Notes: generated from the sequence alone by a model not told the origin. DNA of 64,000 bases from Ophiosphaerella korrae (GCA_028456385.1 JALNQF010000214.1:1-64000); one strand, 5' to 3'. Counted from the first letter of the stretch, positions 32,101 through 42,825 are shown. Program-made: numbers and translations.

Positions 32101-34509
32101 ACTCACGTAATCATCGCTTCCTTCCTATTACACATCGATCTGGTGGCAAGACGCCAACATATGAGATGACTGCGAAGACGGAGGAGGTTAAATCAGAAGC
32201 TGACGTCTTGACGCTCGATAAAATCACAGAAGGGTCGTCCCACGTTGCCTTCGTCAACAACATAGCCGACCGCTTTGTTTGGGTCAATATTTCAGCCAAT
32301 GTTCGCGGGCGCATTGATTTCTTTGACCTTACCGATGACCTTGAACAGCTTTCTGCTATTGAGGAGAATTTCCCCATTGGCTGTGCTCTTAAAGTCCGCG
32401 TAAAGGCTGTGGACATTGCTGCTGGGCGCCTGGACTTGTCTGCTGCCTCTGTGGTTACCCGAAAAGCTCTTACTCTCAAGGACCTCAAAGTCGGTCATAT
32501 TCTGCCTGGTCGTGTTACCAAGCTCCACGACGCATCGATTGTCGTTCAGATCAATGAAAATATAGCCGCACCCATCTTCCTTGAGCAACTGGCGGATGAT
32601 TTCGACAAAGCCAAGCCATCAGAGTTCAAGATTGGCGATGTCCTCCGAGTTTGTGTGACCGAAGTAGATATCCCAAACAAGAGGCTCGGATTATCTGCCA
32701 GACCATCAAAAGTCCTAAGTTCATCCTTGCCAGTCAAAGATGCTGTCATCGAGGATAAGTCGCAGCTCAAGGTTCATCAAATCGTTCGTGGGTTTATCAA
32801 GAAGATTGCGGACAACGGTATTTATGTGCGCCTCGGGCCTCGTGTGGAAGGATATGTTCGTGTCACTCACCTATCTGACACTTATATCAAAGACTGGAAA
32901 GCAGCGTTTCACGTTGATCAGCTCGTGACTGGAAAGATCATCTCAAACAAAGAGGATATGCGCAACGTCCAGATGAGCTTAAAACCCTCCATTGTCCAAG
33001 GCGAGTATATAGAAATCGCCGAGTTCGGCGACCTACACGCTGGGCAGATTGTCACTGCCAGGGTCCGAAATGTTGCAGACTATGGCGTTTTCCTGGTGGT
33101 GGACAATTCTAACAATGTCAGCGGATTGTGTCATATCTCAAATTTGGCCGATACCCCAGTAGATAAAGACAAGGTCAAAGAAATGTACAAGAAAGATGAT
33201 GTGGTCAAGGCGAAGGTCGTCAGTGTCAATGCTAAGACAAAGAAGATCAATTTTAGCTTGAAATACTCACAGGTCCGAGGCAAAGATGATGAGGACGAGC
33301 ATATGGAGGATGCCTCAGATGTTGAAGTTGCTGATGACTCGGGCTCAGATGAAGAAGAATTTAATCCGGACGAGGATGTCGACATGCGGAGCGTAAAGAG
33401 CGCGGAGAGTGACGAGGAAGATGCGCCAGAAGATGAATCAGAGTCTGAGGCAGATGGGAAAGGTGCTAAAGTCGCACCACTTGGCCTCAGTACGCCTGGA
33501 TTTGACTGGACAGGAGAGATGCTCGATTTCGACGAGATTGAGCGGAAACCTGACTCGGACTCAGATGATGGAGCGACAAAGAAGAAACGCAAGAGCAAGA
33601 AGGCAACAATCAAGGAAGACCGTACTGGGGACCTCGATGCATATGGACCACAGTCTGTTGCCGACTTCGAGCGACTTCTTCTCGGACAGCCTAACAGCGC
33701 CGAAATGTGGGTGCGCTACATGGTTTTTCAGCGCGAGCTTAATGAGATCGAGAAAGCACGACAAATTGCGCGACGCGCCCTCGCAACCATCAATCCCCGC
33801 GAAGAAAAGGAAAAGCTAGACGTCTGGACCGCCCTCCTCCACCTGGAAAACGACTTCGCTGCCGACGACGCTGTAGACGCCGTCTTCAAAGAAGCTACCC
33901 AGCAAAACGACGCCCGTGAGATCCACGAACGCATGATCAAAATCTGCATCTCTGCCGGCAAACTCGACGTAGGTCATCCCCCGTACACTTCCTCTCCCAC
34001 TAGCCACTAACAAACCCCAGAAAGCTGACGCGCTCTACCAATCTATGATCAAAAATAAATCCTTCACTCAAGACCCCAACTTCTGGCTCGGCTACGCCTC
34101 CTTTCTTATTGACGTACTCACCCCGCCATCCCCGTCCCGCGCCCGCGCGCTCCTCCCCCGCGCAACCCAATCCGTCCCTGCCCCACTGCACCGCCACCTC
34201 ACGCAAAAATTTGGCGCGCTGGAATTCAAGTCCAACAACGGGGATCCGGAACGCGGGCGCACGATTTTCGAGGGCCTCGTTAGCACGTGGCCGCGCAAGG
34301 GCGACGTATGGGACATGTATTTAAGCTTGGAAATGGGGCATGGAGGTGAGGAGAGGGTGCGCGCGTTGTTTGAGAGGATGGTGAGCGGCAAGAAGAAGAG
34401 GGTTGAGGGAGTTTTGGCGAAGTGGAGGGCTTGGGAGGGGACTGTTGGGGGTGGGAGCGGGAGGGTGGATAAAGTGGAGGAGGAGTGGAGGAAAGGGAAG
34501 GAGGAGTAG
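29139..34509 (+). CDS. RRP5: RRP5, S1-repeat rRNA processing factor
   Basis: Two exons, join(29139..33968, 34021..34509), 1772 residues, similar in size to yeast Rrp5 (1729). The 52-nt intron has a GTAGGT donor and a CACTAAC branch site, and joins SAGKLD/KADALYQS. The N-terminus is Lys-rich and disordered with nuclear signals (KKRPAKKSKK). About a dozen S1 RNA-binding repeats follow from residue 140 to 1380, each with a G-x-V-x-(G/A)-x-V pattern (KLTPGTIILGQITDIS, VKGKVHKLIA, LKVHQIVRGFIKKIA, LHAGQIVTARVRNVA). An acidic Asp/Glu/Ser linker (about 1388-1450) precedes HAT/TPR helical repeats (FERLLLGQPNSAEMWVRYM, DPNFWLGYASFL, GDVWDMYLSLE). Rrp5 binds pre-rRNA and is needed for both 18S and 5.8S/ITS1 processing in the nucleolus. 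The start at 29139 is the first in-frame ATG. Confidence 0.95.
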
Positions 34510-35040
34510 GTTCGACTGAATCGATTCTATGTGTGTTCACCCGTTTTTTCCTATGTGCTTGAGACTTGGTAGGCTGTGGAGAATGAGATTACTGTCCGTC
34601 TCGTTTGATGCACTTGAAGGGTGTTCGGGCAAGGCAGGTGTGAGTGAGTGTTTGTATTCAATTATCACTTAGTCTGATATGATCTCGGCGGCAGCTTGCA
34701 TGTTTGTGTATTGGGGTTTTAATGGAGTGGAATTTAAATGATGATTTTTGTAGGTATTGTGGAGTGGAATGCTGGGACGCCTCGATATAAGATTGATACC
34801 CGCACCGTTTCGTGCATCATAGAAAAGATTTGTATGCTCCCTATTTTGGTGTCTGATACCCTGTGCAAATATATAAAATGGAATTTGAGTTTAGGTCTTG
34901 AGCAAAAAACCAGGTAATCACATCATGTGTGAGTTTCATTGTGGCTAGCTAAGTTAGTGGTTACATCTGGCGCTTGACGCATGTCATAAGTCTGGCTGAT
35001 TTCATGAAATCTAAGCTAAGACATCTCAAATATATAGGTT
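34510..35040. other. Intergenic, convergent 3' regions
   Basis: The space between RRP5 (rightward) and the transporter (leftward) holds both 3' UTRs. Nothing else was recognised. Confidence 0.5.
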
Positions 35041-36640
35041 CTACATAGTAAAAGCCAGCCAGGCCGCCGCCGCGGCAGGAAGCGAGCTACATCTGAAAAC
35101 CCATTCGATAGGATTCTCCAGATCTAATTTATGTGCGGTCCAGAAGATTGTGCTACTTGCAAGGGCTGCTATAATTTGGGGTACTGATATGGCAGCATTG
35201 TGCATACCCACGATGGAGCCGGCCTGGCCGAAACTCTGTTTCTTGCCATCTTCCTCGAAGGCAATATCGGACTCGATTTGGCACCCCGCTACCTCCTCTC
35301 CTATCATCGCAAAGGGTACCCATTGCGTGATGCCCCATGATAAGCCCGAGATCGAGACCATGCACGTTCCAGCCGTTCTTGAAGAGATCACGAATGTTGA
35401 AAGAAGACTAATAACATAGATTAATTGGCCGATTCCCCAGACAATATGAATCTCAGAAAATGTGAGATGCCATGCCTTGCTGTGTCCCCTAAATCCCAAA
35501 GAGTTCGATACTGAGACTGTCAAAAGTTTTGGCAGCACTATACTCGTTCCCAAGGCCACTATTGCGAACAGTAAATTTGCTGTCGATCCAATTCTTGTCC
35601 CTTCACTCCGGAGTGTTGATTCCATTTTGATGTCGATCCTTGGCTGATCATTGATGTAGAGTTGGCTAATAAAGCTTGTGCTGTAGAAGAGGAATCCGAA
35701 CCAACCCATCCAAGAGAAGAACTGTATAGTACAAACACGGCGAGTTCGTGGCGACATTGCTGAGAAACCTTCTTTAATATATTCCAGCGTCTTCAAGGAG
35801 GAGCGATAGACTTCCTTCTCTTGACTTGGTGTTTGTGGGGTCTCTTCCTCGACAAAATAGCAAGTTATCAACGAAGTGATAAAAAGTGTGATGGTAGTGA
35901 AATAGATCATGTATCGAAAATTCCAGGCTTCATAGCTACTGGAAAATGGGGCGAGTCGTAAAGATCCGAGAATGTATCCTATGATGTTTCCCACGCCGAC
36001 AGAACGGCTTGCCCATGCGCTGGCGATGGACTGTTGTTCTGGTGGACAAACGTCCATGCTCAAAGAGCGAAGACCCAACTGAAGTGGTTGAATCGCAATG
36101 TTTAAGAGCACGACTGTTATGATGGTTGCGCATTGCGTAACAGTCTCCCTCGCTTCGTTACTGCTATTTATGCCGAAAAGGTCGCCGAGTGACGACGAGA
36201 TGGGAGTTATCCAGGCTAATACTGTGGCAGTAAGAATGGTCGCCAACATTCCTCCAAGAATGAGTGGTCTTCGTCGGCCATATGAGATGCGAGACCGATC
36301 ACTCATGGCGCCCACGATGGGCTGTACCATCGAGCCACAAATTGGCGCCGAGGCCCAGATGAGGGACGATTGAGTTGTAGTTATGCTGAGAGAAAATAAG
36401 TACGAAGAGCCATGGGAGAATATCGTTGACCACAGAATTTGTAGTCTGCACAAATATTAGCCACTGTCTAACTGCTCTTTGGTAAAGCGCGTACCCTCCG
36501 ACTCCACACGTCATGGCGACTATATACCCAGTGGGAAGTTTTCGGTGCCATCGCTTTGGCCGCTCCACAAATACGACTGGACTTGTATTACCGACATTAG
36601 GGAATGCAAAGCGGTCCCCAGAAAGGGTCATTGCGGTCAT
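35041..36640 (-). CDS. GPH/sucrose-type sugar or metabolite transporter
   Basis: Two exons, complement(join(35041..36445, 36495..36640)), 516 residues. The 49-nt intron has a GTACGC donor, a GGCTAAT branch site and a GTGCAG acceptor; splicing joins VAMTCGVGG/LQILWSTIFSHGSS into one membrane span. About 12 spans follow. The motif RSRISYGRRRP (99-109) in the loop after span 3, the preceding QPIVGAMSD and the LWSTxxxHGSSYL span mark the GPH cation symporter family that includes plant SUT and fungal alpha-glucoside transporters. It is the leftmost member of the RiPP-like cluster and runs in the same direction as the first UstYa gene. It may export a peptide or import sugar; a role in the cluster is inferred from position only. 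Confidence 0.82.
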
Positions 36641-37639
36641 TAAGCTCCTTCTCTTCTTTCTCGATCCTCCAAGCTAGTGAAGCAAGCAGCCCACAAAACT
36701 TCCCCAAATTTTGAATTTCGAGAAAACCCCAAGATCAAGCTAGTTGACTCGGTGAATAGGAGTTTCTGGTAACAATAATTTGAACTTGTGAATGACGAAT
36801 ACTCGTTGTAGGCGTTGTAAGCCCAATTTCGATGGACTACACATGAGCTGCAGGCTTCCGGTGTGGTTGAGTTCGCTCAATCCAAAACACTAGTTTGCTG
36901 CGAACCTAATTGCATCAATCTAATTGGATGAAGGAGCGATGTGAAAGGAATGGCCTCTGTATTACTTGTCACGGAATTACCCGCATACTAGAGATTACTA
37001 TAGGGCTTAGTGATGGCTCACGTCAGCTCCTACTACACGCAAATCGACTACGCTTCGGATAATCTTTGGCGCCTAAATAGTCATTGCGAAATCAAGACCA
37101 TACGGAACTCTAGTTAGGTTATCATCGCTAGTCGAGAGTGCTCGCCTAGGGCCATTCTATCTTGACATTTGCGTCAATTCCTATTGATCATTGGCTAAAT
37201 ATCTTCCTAGGTAGTCGTTTATTTATATTGCAAAGAGCCTATTTTCTAAAAGTGTGTTCTCTGCTGTGTTCGCCTACCAGAAATCATACCCGAATTATTA
37301 AAATAGCGTGTATTATAGATGACAGTGATTGGTCTTCCATCTTCTCTTTCTAGCATAGACTTTGTGAGTAGAGGGCATTCTTGCTGCCGAATTATAGGAT
37401 GCGGACTGGATTTTCCGTGGCTCATCACTTGCAAGGTTCATCTGGCCATGGCTTGAAATGGTTCCCAAACTCAGCATGTTGCTCGCTCGATGCTGTCCGC
37501 ATCCATTGATGGAAATAATCCGTCACCTTTTAAATTTGGCAAAATTATTCATTCAATCAAGGCCAGTTGTACTGCTAAAGGTGCTGATAGAATAAGAACT
37601 AAGTACAATGTAAGGTGCAAAATTGCCCCGTCTTGCGAC
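36641..37639. other. Intergenic, nothing recognised
   Basis: One kilobase between the transporter and the first UstYa gene. It should contain the transporter promoter and the UstYa 3' UTR. No conserved frame was seen. Confidence 0.5.
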
Positions 37640-38329
37640 TCATACAGGAACAACACACGTAGAATATCCAACCTCCGTTCGTGTACGAATCTCACCTAGA
37701 AATGAGGTAGGCATATCCAGGTGTTCCATTAAGGTCTGGCTGCAATGTTTTGTATGATGGTAGTTGAGCACATGCTTATCCAATAACTTTCCATCCCGCT
37801 CATAGCCTTTGTGTAATCTTCTCCACATTAGAGCGCAATGAATCATGTGCTCCCGGACTGGAGTCCAGTATGCATCTGGTATTTGATACTCTGACATTTC
37901 TTCTTCAGTAAGTTGTCGCGTTGCGTTGGCAGAATCATAAGCCTGCCATGGGGCCATGCGTTTGAAATCTGCTAGATTTTCCGTGTCAAGACACGGAGTG
38001 GGGACCCAAATATTTCCTAGCGCATCATATGAACAGCCGTTCGCGCGTGCTTCAATATGTGTCGCACCACAGCTAAGTGTCCTTGTCTTAGGGCCGTGTG
38101 GCGGAAACGGGCGGAAGATGAAGCCAACAAGTATGGTCAATGCAATTGCGACCACGGCATTGATGATGTAGGGTAGTATCGTCTTCAACCAGTGGGTTCT
38201 TCGGTCTACATCTGGGCCATACTCGTCGTTGCCATCGTGGAACAATGTGTCTTCAGTCGTGTCAGAAGCGTGGGATGATGACGATCTCGAATCTTTTATT
38301 GACTGCGGGTCCTTAGAAAAGAAGGCCAT
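37640..38329 (-). CDS. UstYa-family oxidase 1 (DUF3328)
   Basis: A 229-residue single-exon protein, starting at MAFFSKDPQS; an ATG 14 codons earlier is in frame but gives an extension unlike the paralogue. One membrane span (about 50-72) follows a short Ser-rich cytosolic tail, so the rest faces the lumen. The catalytic marks are two HxxHC motifs, HMIHC (161-165) and HTKHC (192-196), with CSYDALGNIWVPTPC (99-113) before them and the ending GYSTCVVPV. In ustiloxin, asperipin and cyclochlorotine pathways, UstYa-type proteins carry out oxidative cyclisation, hydroxylation or halogenation of peptides. The close paralogue at 43987-44655 shares the MWRRLHKG and CVVP blocks. Substrate is inferred to be the repeat peptide encoded at 42289. 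Confidence 0.9.
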   Translation of the reverse strand: MAFFSKDPQSIKDSRSSSSHASDTTEDTLFHDGNDEYGPDVDRRTHWLKTILPYIINAVVAIALTILVGFIFRPFPPHGPKTRTLSCGATHIEARANGCSYDALGNIWVPTPCLDTENLADFKRMAPWQAYDSANATRQLTEEEMSEYQIPDAYWTPVREHMIHCALMWRRLHKGYERDGKLLDKHVLNYHHTKHCSQTLMEHLDMPTSFLGEIRTRTEVGYSTCVVPV

Positions 38330-38913
38330 GTTGATGACTACTATGTTGTTAGCCCTCGAGTTGAAAATCAAACACTTGACAGTAAGGCATTACTTTCGTT
38401 GCTCGATTTAACAACAGTTAAGAAAGTATCAGGGATGAGTGGGAGAGCAAAAATTCGCCAAGAAATGTGGAGAGCTGGTTGAGGGGAAAACGCCTGGCAG
38501 TTTATGACAGTAGTTTCGGCGAAATGAGGATTACATTGTCTGGGTACCTAGGTACCAGAGCCGGTGTATTAGTCGTCACAATATGTAACTTTTGAGACTC
38601 TATTTGCTTGCTTACTGCTTTCTTCTAATCTTCTGAGGTTGTGCAGAATCAAGCAGAGGTGTAATTTCAGTCCCAGTTTGCATTTTTGATCATGCTTGTA
38701 GTCTACAAATACCTTGTCGTGTCATAGTCAGCATGAGTTAGCTCGTGCGACGCTTACTATAAGAGAACGCTAGACTAATGTGAGTTAGTACTGACTCCCG
38801 CTTGTTGCTCCGAATGCATTGCTCGAATAATACTTGTTTAGAGCGCAATCATATTCTCATATTGATTCGTGATCTTTTAGTTCTATTTTCTTTGCGAGAC
38901 GATAACAAAAGCC
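38330..38913. promoter_or_regulatory. Shared promoter of UstYa 1 and the b561 gene
   Basis: The two genes diverge from this 584-bp stretch, which must contain both promoters. A short tandem GGTACCTAGGTACC palindrome lies near 38542-38556 and could be a regulator site; this is only a suggestion. No regulator gene is visible in the cluster. Confidence 0.35.
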
Positions 38914-40377
38914 ATGAAACATATCAAAATCCTCACTATACTCTTCGGAGTGCTTAATGTTTGTCAAGGATCGGAGCCAGCACAACTATGCCACATTGAA
39001 CCTGTAAAGCATACCAACATGTGTATGGCTGTCACGAGCATTAAATCTCCACATGAAAGAGGCCATGACATGCTTATGACATTTTCGGTCATGTTCCACC
39101 AGAGAAATGGCTGGGCCGCATTTGCAGCTGGAAATATTATGGATCGCGCCTTGATGTTTGTGCTGTGGCCAGGACAACGAGAGGGAGGTACATATTCTAT
39201 TTCTCTTATTAAATTGCAAAAATATATATGATGAACTGACTCTTTGAAGATATTACTTTTTCTGTGCGTTCGACAACTGGACATCTTCCTCCACAGCCGC
39301 TCAAGAATCAAAGACAAGTTCAAGTTCAGACTGCAGGAATAGACAAGCGCGGATTTCATGTCCTCCAGGTCACCTGTTACGCGTGTGAGACAATTGGACT
39401 TGGCGAACTTAATGTCACAAGCCAGAATCAGCCGTGGTTATTTGCGACTAGCTACGCACAGCGGACAAAATCTAGCGATCCGAATTTACGCATGACATTA
39501 CATACAGATTACGGTGAGTTAATATTAAATCATTTTTACTTTGCAGTCGAATCTGATAAAATATTAGGCCTGAGAATGATTGATATGGCCCAGGCACTGT
39601 CTAAAGCCTCGAGCGCCGACCATCCCTCAGTCACCACGGATCGGACTTTGATCCATGCAATAAATCCTCTTGGACCACATCAATCAAATAATTCTACATC
39701 TCTATATCTTTCCATCGATATGTGGAAAGCCCATGGACTTATTTTATCTGTGTCAGTTGTCCTTAATTGTCTAGGCATAATCTTGATCAGAAGTGGAGCG
39801 AAATGGGCGTTTCGCAGCCACTGGATCGTGCAAACTTTATCTGCGTCTGGATTGCTTATAGGATGCATGATCGGAGTTGTGAAAAGCCGAAACATATTTC
39901 AGGTAAGCAGTGGAGAGAACCTTGCAGATACACGTTTGGCTCACGTTTGCTAGATTGAAATGTTTTCCTCGACACATAAGTTGATCGGCCTTGCGATTAT
40001 GGTCGGGGTGCCAATCCAAATTATAGCTGGATATAAGCACCACATCAACTATGTCAAATATGGTCGCCGGACCAGGAGCTCTTTCTTCCATATCAATCTT
40101 GGCCGAATCCTCTTCTTGGCACTCAATGTGAATGTCTTCATGTACGTAAAATAAACTCTCTCATAAATAAAGTAAATTATTAACTGGATATAGGGGCCTA
40201 TGGCACGCTAGACAGCACAATGCTTATATATGGGGCTGGGGAACTGTTTTTTTTCTGGAGTCTTCGGCAATAATCTGGGTGCTTTTAGCAAATCGCCGTG
40301 CCATAGCAAAAGATTATAAGAATGTGGCAGACGGCGAAACTGATCCATTCGTAGTGGGAGATGATGAGGAGAAGTAG
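38914..40377 (+). CDS. DOMON domain - cytochrome b561 membrane protein
   Basis: Five exons read as join(38914..39187, 39250..39513, 39568..39902, 39954..40141, 40194..40377), 414 residues; introns are 51-62 nt and each junction keeps the frame. A signal peptide (MKHIKILTILFGVLNVCQG) leads to a DOMON haem-binding domain (about 20-185; NGWAAFAAGNIMDRALMFVLWP). Then comes a cytochrome b561 core with the four expected haem His positions: KAHG (H235), RSHW (H264), STHK (H299) and FFHI (H337), before GLWHARQHN. Such proteins move electrons across a membrane, often from cytosolic ascorbate, to lumenal acceptors. Between UstYa genes it is a candidate electron supplier for the oxidases. The third intron boundary is uncertain: a 33-nt alternative (39514-39546) is also in frame but shorter than usual. 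Confidence 0.82.
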
Positions 40378-40635
40378 AGTTTTGGTTCACACACCAATGT
40401 ATCATTTCAATGACAGAGCCTATTTTTACATCGTCTCTTCAAACTAATTACTAACTAATTTGTAGTATGATGTATAATGGCCATGACCTTTTCCTTAGCG
40501 GATAGCAGAGTGAACCAAACCAACTATCCAGATTCACACCAGACGAATGATGCTGACAGTCATCACAAATCCCTGGGGTGTCATTTTCACAACATGTTTT
40601 TGATTCTCAATTGCATTATCTATCTTTACGTGGGG

Positions 40636-41781
40636 CTAGAAACAAACCTTGCTCTCCCAGAGCAACCTGATGTCTCCTGGTTCTGGATCATGCTGAGTTG
40701 GACCTCGTTCGCCTCCAGGAAAAGCCATTTCATCCAGGCTGTCTAAGCAATGCTTCATATGCCTATAATCAATATCCCTGGGACATACGTGTGTGCCGCT
40801 CTCCCTGGCCCACCAATACCTCCTTAATGCCAGCACGCAATGTGCCATATGGAAGGCCTCGTCACTTAATACTTGAATTGCATACGGATCACTGAGAAAC
40901 GCTTGGTCAAGATAGAGCTTCTGTTGTCTAACGAGCTCTGCTTCTGGATAGCGAGTGCGAAACCACCTCTGGTAGCGTTCTTCTTCAGCGGTGAATAGAT
41001 GAGCAGGAACCATAGCCTGATCATCAATTCGAAGTTCCCAGTCAGTATTGGTTGTGAACTTTTGCCGCTTTTCTGGTGTATCCCAGTCGGTAACATTGTG
41101 GTGATCGAATTGAAGCTGATATCGAGGTCCTTTGCTGTTCTGTATGTCGTAGCGGACCCAGATACCAGAAGATGAATTGGCGAGGTAGTATCCGAGTACA
41201 ACGAAGAGAAGTATGCAAAGCAGTAGGGATCCCGCTGTAGCATATGCTAGTCCTGAATTGCAGAATTTGTTACTCCGCCGAGAGTCTTTGGCTTCTGTTA
41301 ATGGGAGATATAACTGCTTCCCTCTCTGTCCGAACAAAATTGAGGCGATTCTTGAGTGTATTTTGCGAGGCATTGATGATGAAGCCAGAAGACTGTGGTC
41401 TAAAATCATACGCTCCTCTTCTAATGAAAATCTCAGGTCGCTCAAGCTCTGATGGTTGATCTTGAGAAGAGTAGCAAAGCTACTCAACCGTATTTTATCG
41501 CTCTTGTTTTCCGTAAACGTTAAGATAAGGGAAGCATTACCCGCATTTCTGTCTTGAAGATATTCAAATACTCTGGCAATAGCGTTCTTTGTCGAGAATC
41601 GGGCGGGCTCGCGTGTTGTCCCGATGAAGAGGACATAGATGCCATGTTTGCCGTGTACGATGTGCCGCTGCACGAATTGTGCATCAGCAGCCTCCTCGAA
41701 GATCAACTCAATGTTTGACGCATCGGCTGTCGCATCTATCCCAAAGCTATATGGGTTCGAGGAGTCGCCGTGAATATCCAT
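40636..41781 (-). CDS. UstYa-family oxidase 2 with long N-terminal extension
   Basis: A 381-residue frame. The C-terminal 200 residues are UstYa-like: a membrane span at about 177-200 (SLLLCILLFVVLGYYLA), then HMAHC (311-315) and HMKHC (341-345). The separation of the two HxxHC motifs (25 residues between them) is close to the paralogues. Unusually, about 175 residues precede the span on the cytosolic side, with an alpha/beta-looking pattern (ASNIELIFEEAADAQ, HGIYVLFIG, ASLILTFTENKSDKI). I recognise no domain in it. It could be a real extension, or a separate upstream gene fused by frame; the ATG at 41781 is the only early one. The gene is convergent with the b561 gene, 258 bp away, and divergent from the precursor gene. 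Confidence 0.8.
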   Translation of the reverse strand: MDIHGDSSNPYSFGIDATADASNIELIFEEAADAQFVQRHIVHGKHGIYVLFIGTTREPARFSTKNAIARVFEYLQDRNAGNASLILTFTENKSDKIRLSSFATLLKINHQSLSDLRFSLEEERMILDHSLLASSSMPRKIHSRIASILFGQRGKQLYLPLTEAKDSRRSNKFCNSGLAYATAGSLLLCILLFVVLGYYLANSSSGIWVRYDIQNSKGPRYQLQFDHHNVTDWDTPEKRQKFTTNTDWELRIDDQAMVPAHLFTAEEERYQRWFRTRYPEAELVRQQKLYLDQAFLSDPYAIQVLSDEAFHMAHCVLALRRYWWARESGTHVCPRDIDYRHMKHCLDSLDEMAFPGGERGPTQHDPEPGDIRLLWESKVCF

Positions 41782-42288
41782 TGTATGTGATCTACGGAAT
41801 TCGGAATGTTCACGGTGGGCACAAAGTGTGATTCAAGAGTCTTTCGTAAATTGGCTATGTAGGATAAAAAGAATTATAGAGTACAGAACACAGCACTTGA
41901 ATCTTCTCGCTCAATTAAAACCCAAAGCTTCGCTAACGCTGAGTAGGAAGTAAGGCTCCGTCAGCGCTTAGTAGGTACCGTGTAGTAGTCTATGTACCAA
42001 TAGTAATCATTTTACATAGCCCGAGCTTCAATCTAGGTAATCAGGTTAGTCAAGAAAGGATTAGTCTAACCATACTGTGCAACAACTTTCATGTGTAGCT
42101 TCTCAAGTTTAACGTAGCTTCAAGCGGTAGGTTGTGCGATTTGCTAGGCAAGTCACATAGAACATAAAAAGCAAAGCTAATCATGACTTCACAACTATCC
42201 ACACTCGACAATATTTCAGCACCCAAACAAATTCAATCAACAATTATTCTCAAATTTCTGTGGTTCTGAACGTTCATTCTTGTTCACC
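41782..42288. promoter_or_regulatory. Shared promoter of UstYa 2 and the precursor gene
   Basis: A 507-bp divergent intergenic stretch. An ATAAAAA at 42164-42170 lies about 120 bp before the precursor ATG and could act as a TATA element. The precursor ATG has a good fungal context (TTCACCATGAAG). Confidence 0.4.
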
Positions 42289-42825
42289 ATGAAGCCTACC
42301 GCCATTCTTTCCACCCTCATGGGCATGTCCGTCCTTGTCGCTGCGCTGCCTCTGGAAGCTGGCCTCGACAGCCTGAGTAAGCATAAGCCCTTGAGCCCAG
42401 AAAGAATCGAGAGTGTCCTGACGGAGCTTAACGCCCCAGAACCATGGGAGAAACGATCGCCTCAGAAGAAGATTGATGCCGTCGACGTCGAAAAGCGTCA
42501 GAAGAAGATTGATGCCGTTGACGTTGAGAAGCGTCAGAAGAAGATTGACGCCGTTGACGTTGAGAAACGCTCACCCCAGAAGAAGATTGACGCCGTGGAT
42601 GTGGAGAAGCGCCAAAAGAAGATTGATGCCGTGGATGTGGAGAAGCGCCAGAAGAAGATTGACGCTGTGGATGTCGAGAAGCGCCAAAAGAAGATTGACG
42701 CCGTCGATGTTGAGAAGCGCCAGAAGAAGATCGATGCTGTGGATGTCGAGAAGCGTCAGAAGAAGATTGATGCCGTGGATGTTGAGAAGCGCCAGAAGAA
42801 GATCGACGCCGTTGACGTCGAGTAA
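42289..42825 (+). CDS. Repeat-type RiPP (Kex2-processed) precursor peptide
   Basis: A 178-residue secreted precursor. Residues 1-24 form a signal peptide (MKPTAILSTLMGMSVLVAAL then PLEA). A leader of about 32 residues ends in EPWEKR. Ten copies of QKKIDAVDVE follow, each but the last closed by Lys-Arg, the Kex2 site; copies 1 and 4 have an extra Ser-Pro in front. The plan is that of dikaritin precursors and other Kex2-processed peptides: cleavage in the Golgi, trimming of Lys-Arg, then oxidation of each core. The core holds no aromatic residue, Cys or Met; reactive groups are two Lys, three acidic residues and a Gln that could form pyroglutamate. All cores are identical in protein but differ at silent sites in DNA. 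A TTG nine bases upstream is in frame but is not a likely start. UstYa genes lie on both sides. Confidence 0.9.
   Translation: MKPTAILSTLMGMSVLVAALPLEAGLDSLSKHKPLSPERIESVLTELNAPEPWEKRSPQKKIDAVDVEKRQKKIDAVDVEKRQKKIDAVDVEKRSPQKKIDAVDVEKRQKKIDAVDVEKRQKKIDAVDVEKRQKKIDAVDVEKRQKKIDAVDVEKRQKKIDAVDVEKRQKKIDAVDVE
42457..42822 (+). repeat. Ten coding tandem repeats of the core peptide
   Basis: Eight units are 36 bp or 30 bp (the last) and two (1 and 4) are 42 bp, the difference being an extra Ser-Pro. Units vary only at third positions, for example ATT/ATC, GAT/GAC, GCC/GCT, GTC/GTT/GTG, CAG/CAA and AAG/AAA. The spacing of the Ser-Pro units suggests a past duplication of a three-unit block. Confidence 0.92.

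Noticed and set aside
39514..39546. 33-nt intron in the b561 gene
   Set aside because: Shorter than usual fungal introns; a 54-nt version (39514-39567) with a CTGAT branch-like site also keeps the frame and gives HTDYGLRMIDMAQ, which suits the DOMON end better.
42457..42822. Regular 36-bp direct repeats suggestive of a CRISPR-like or satellite array
   Set aside because: There are no spacers; the units are in frame, encode one peptide separated by Kex2 sites and follow a signal peptide. The second open frame over the same bases (42473-42838) is a shadow.
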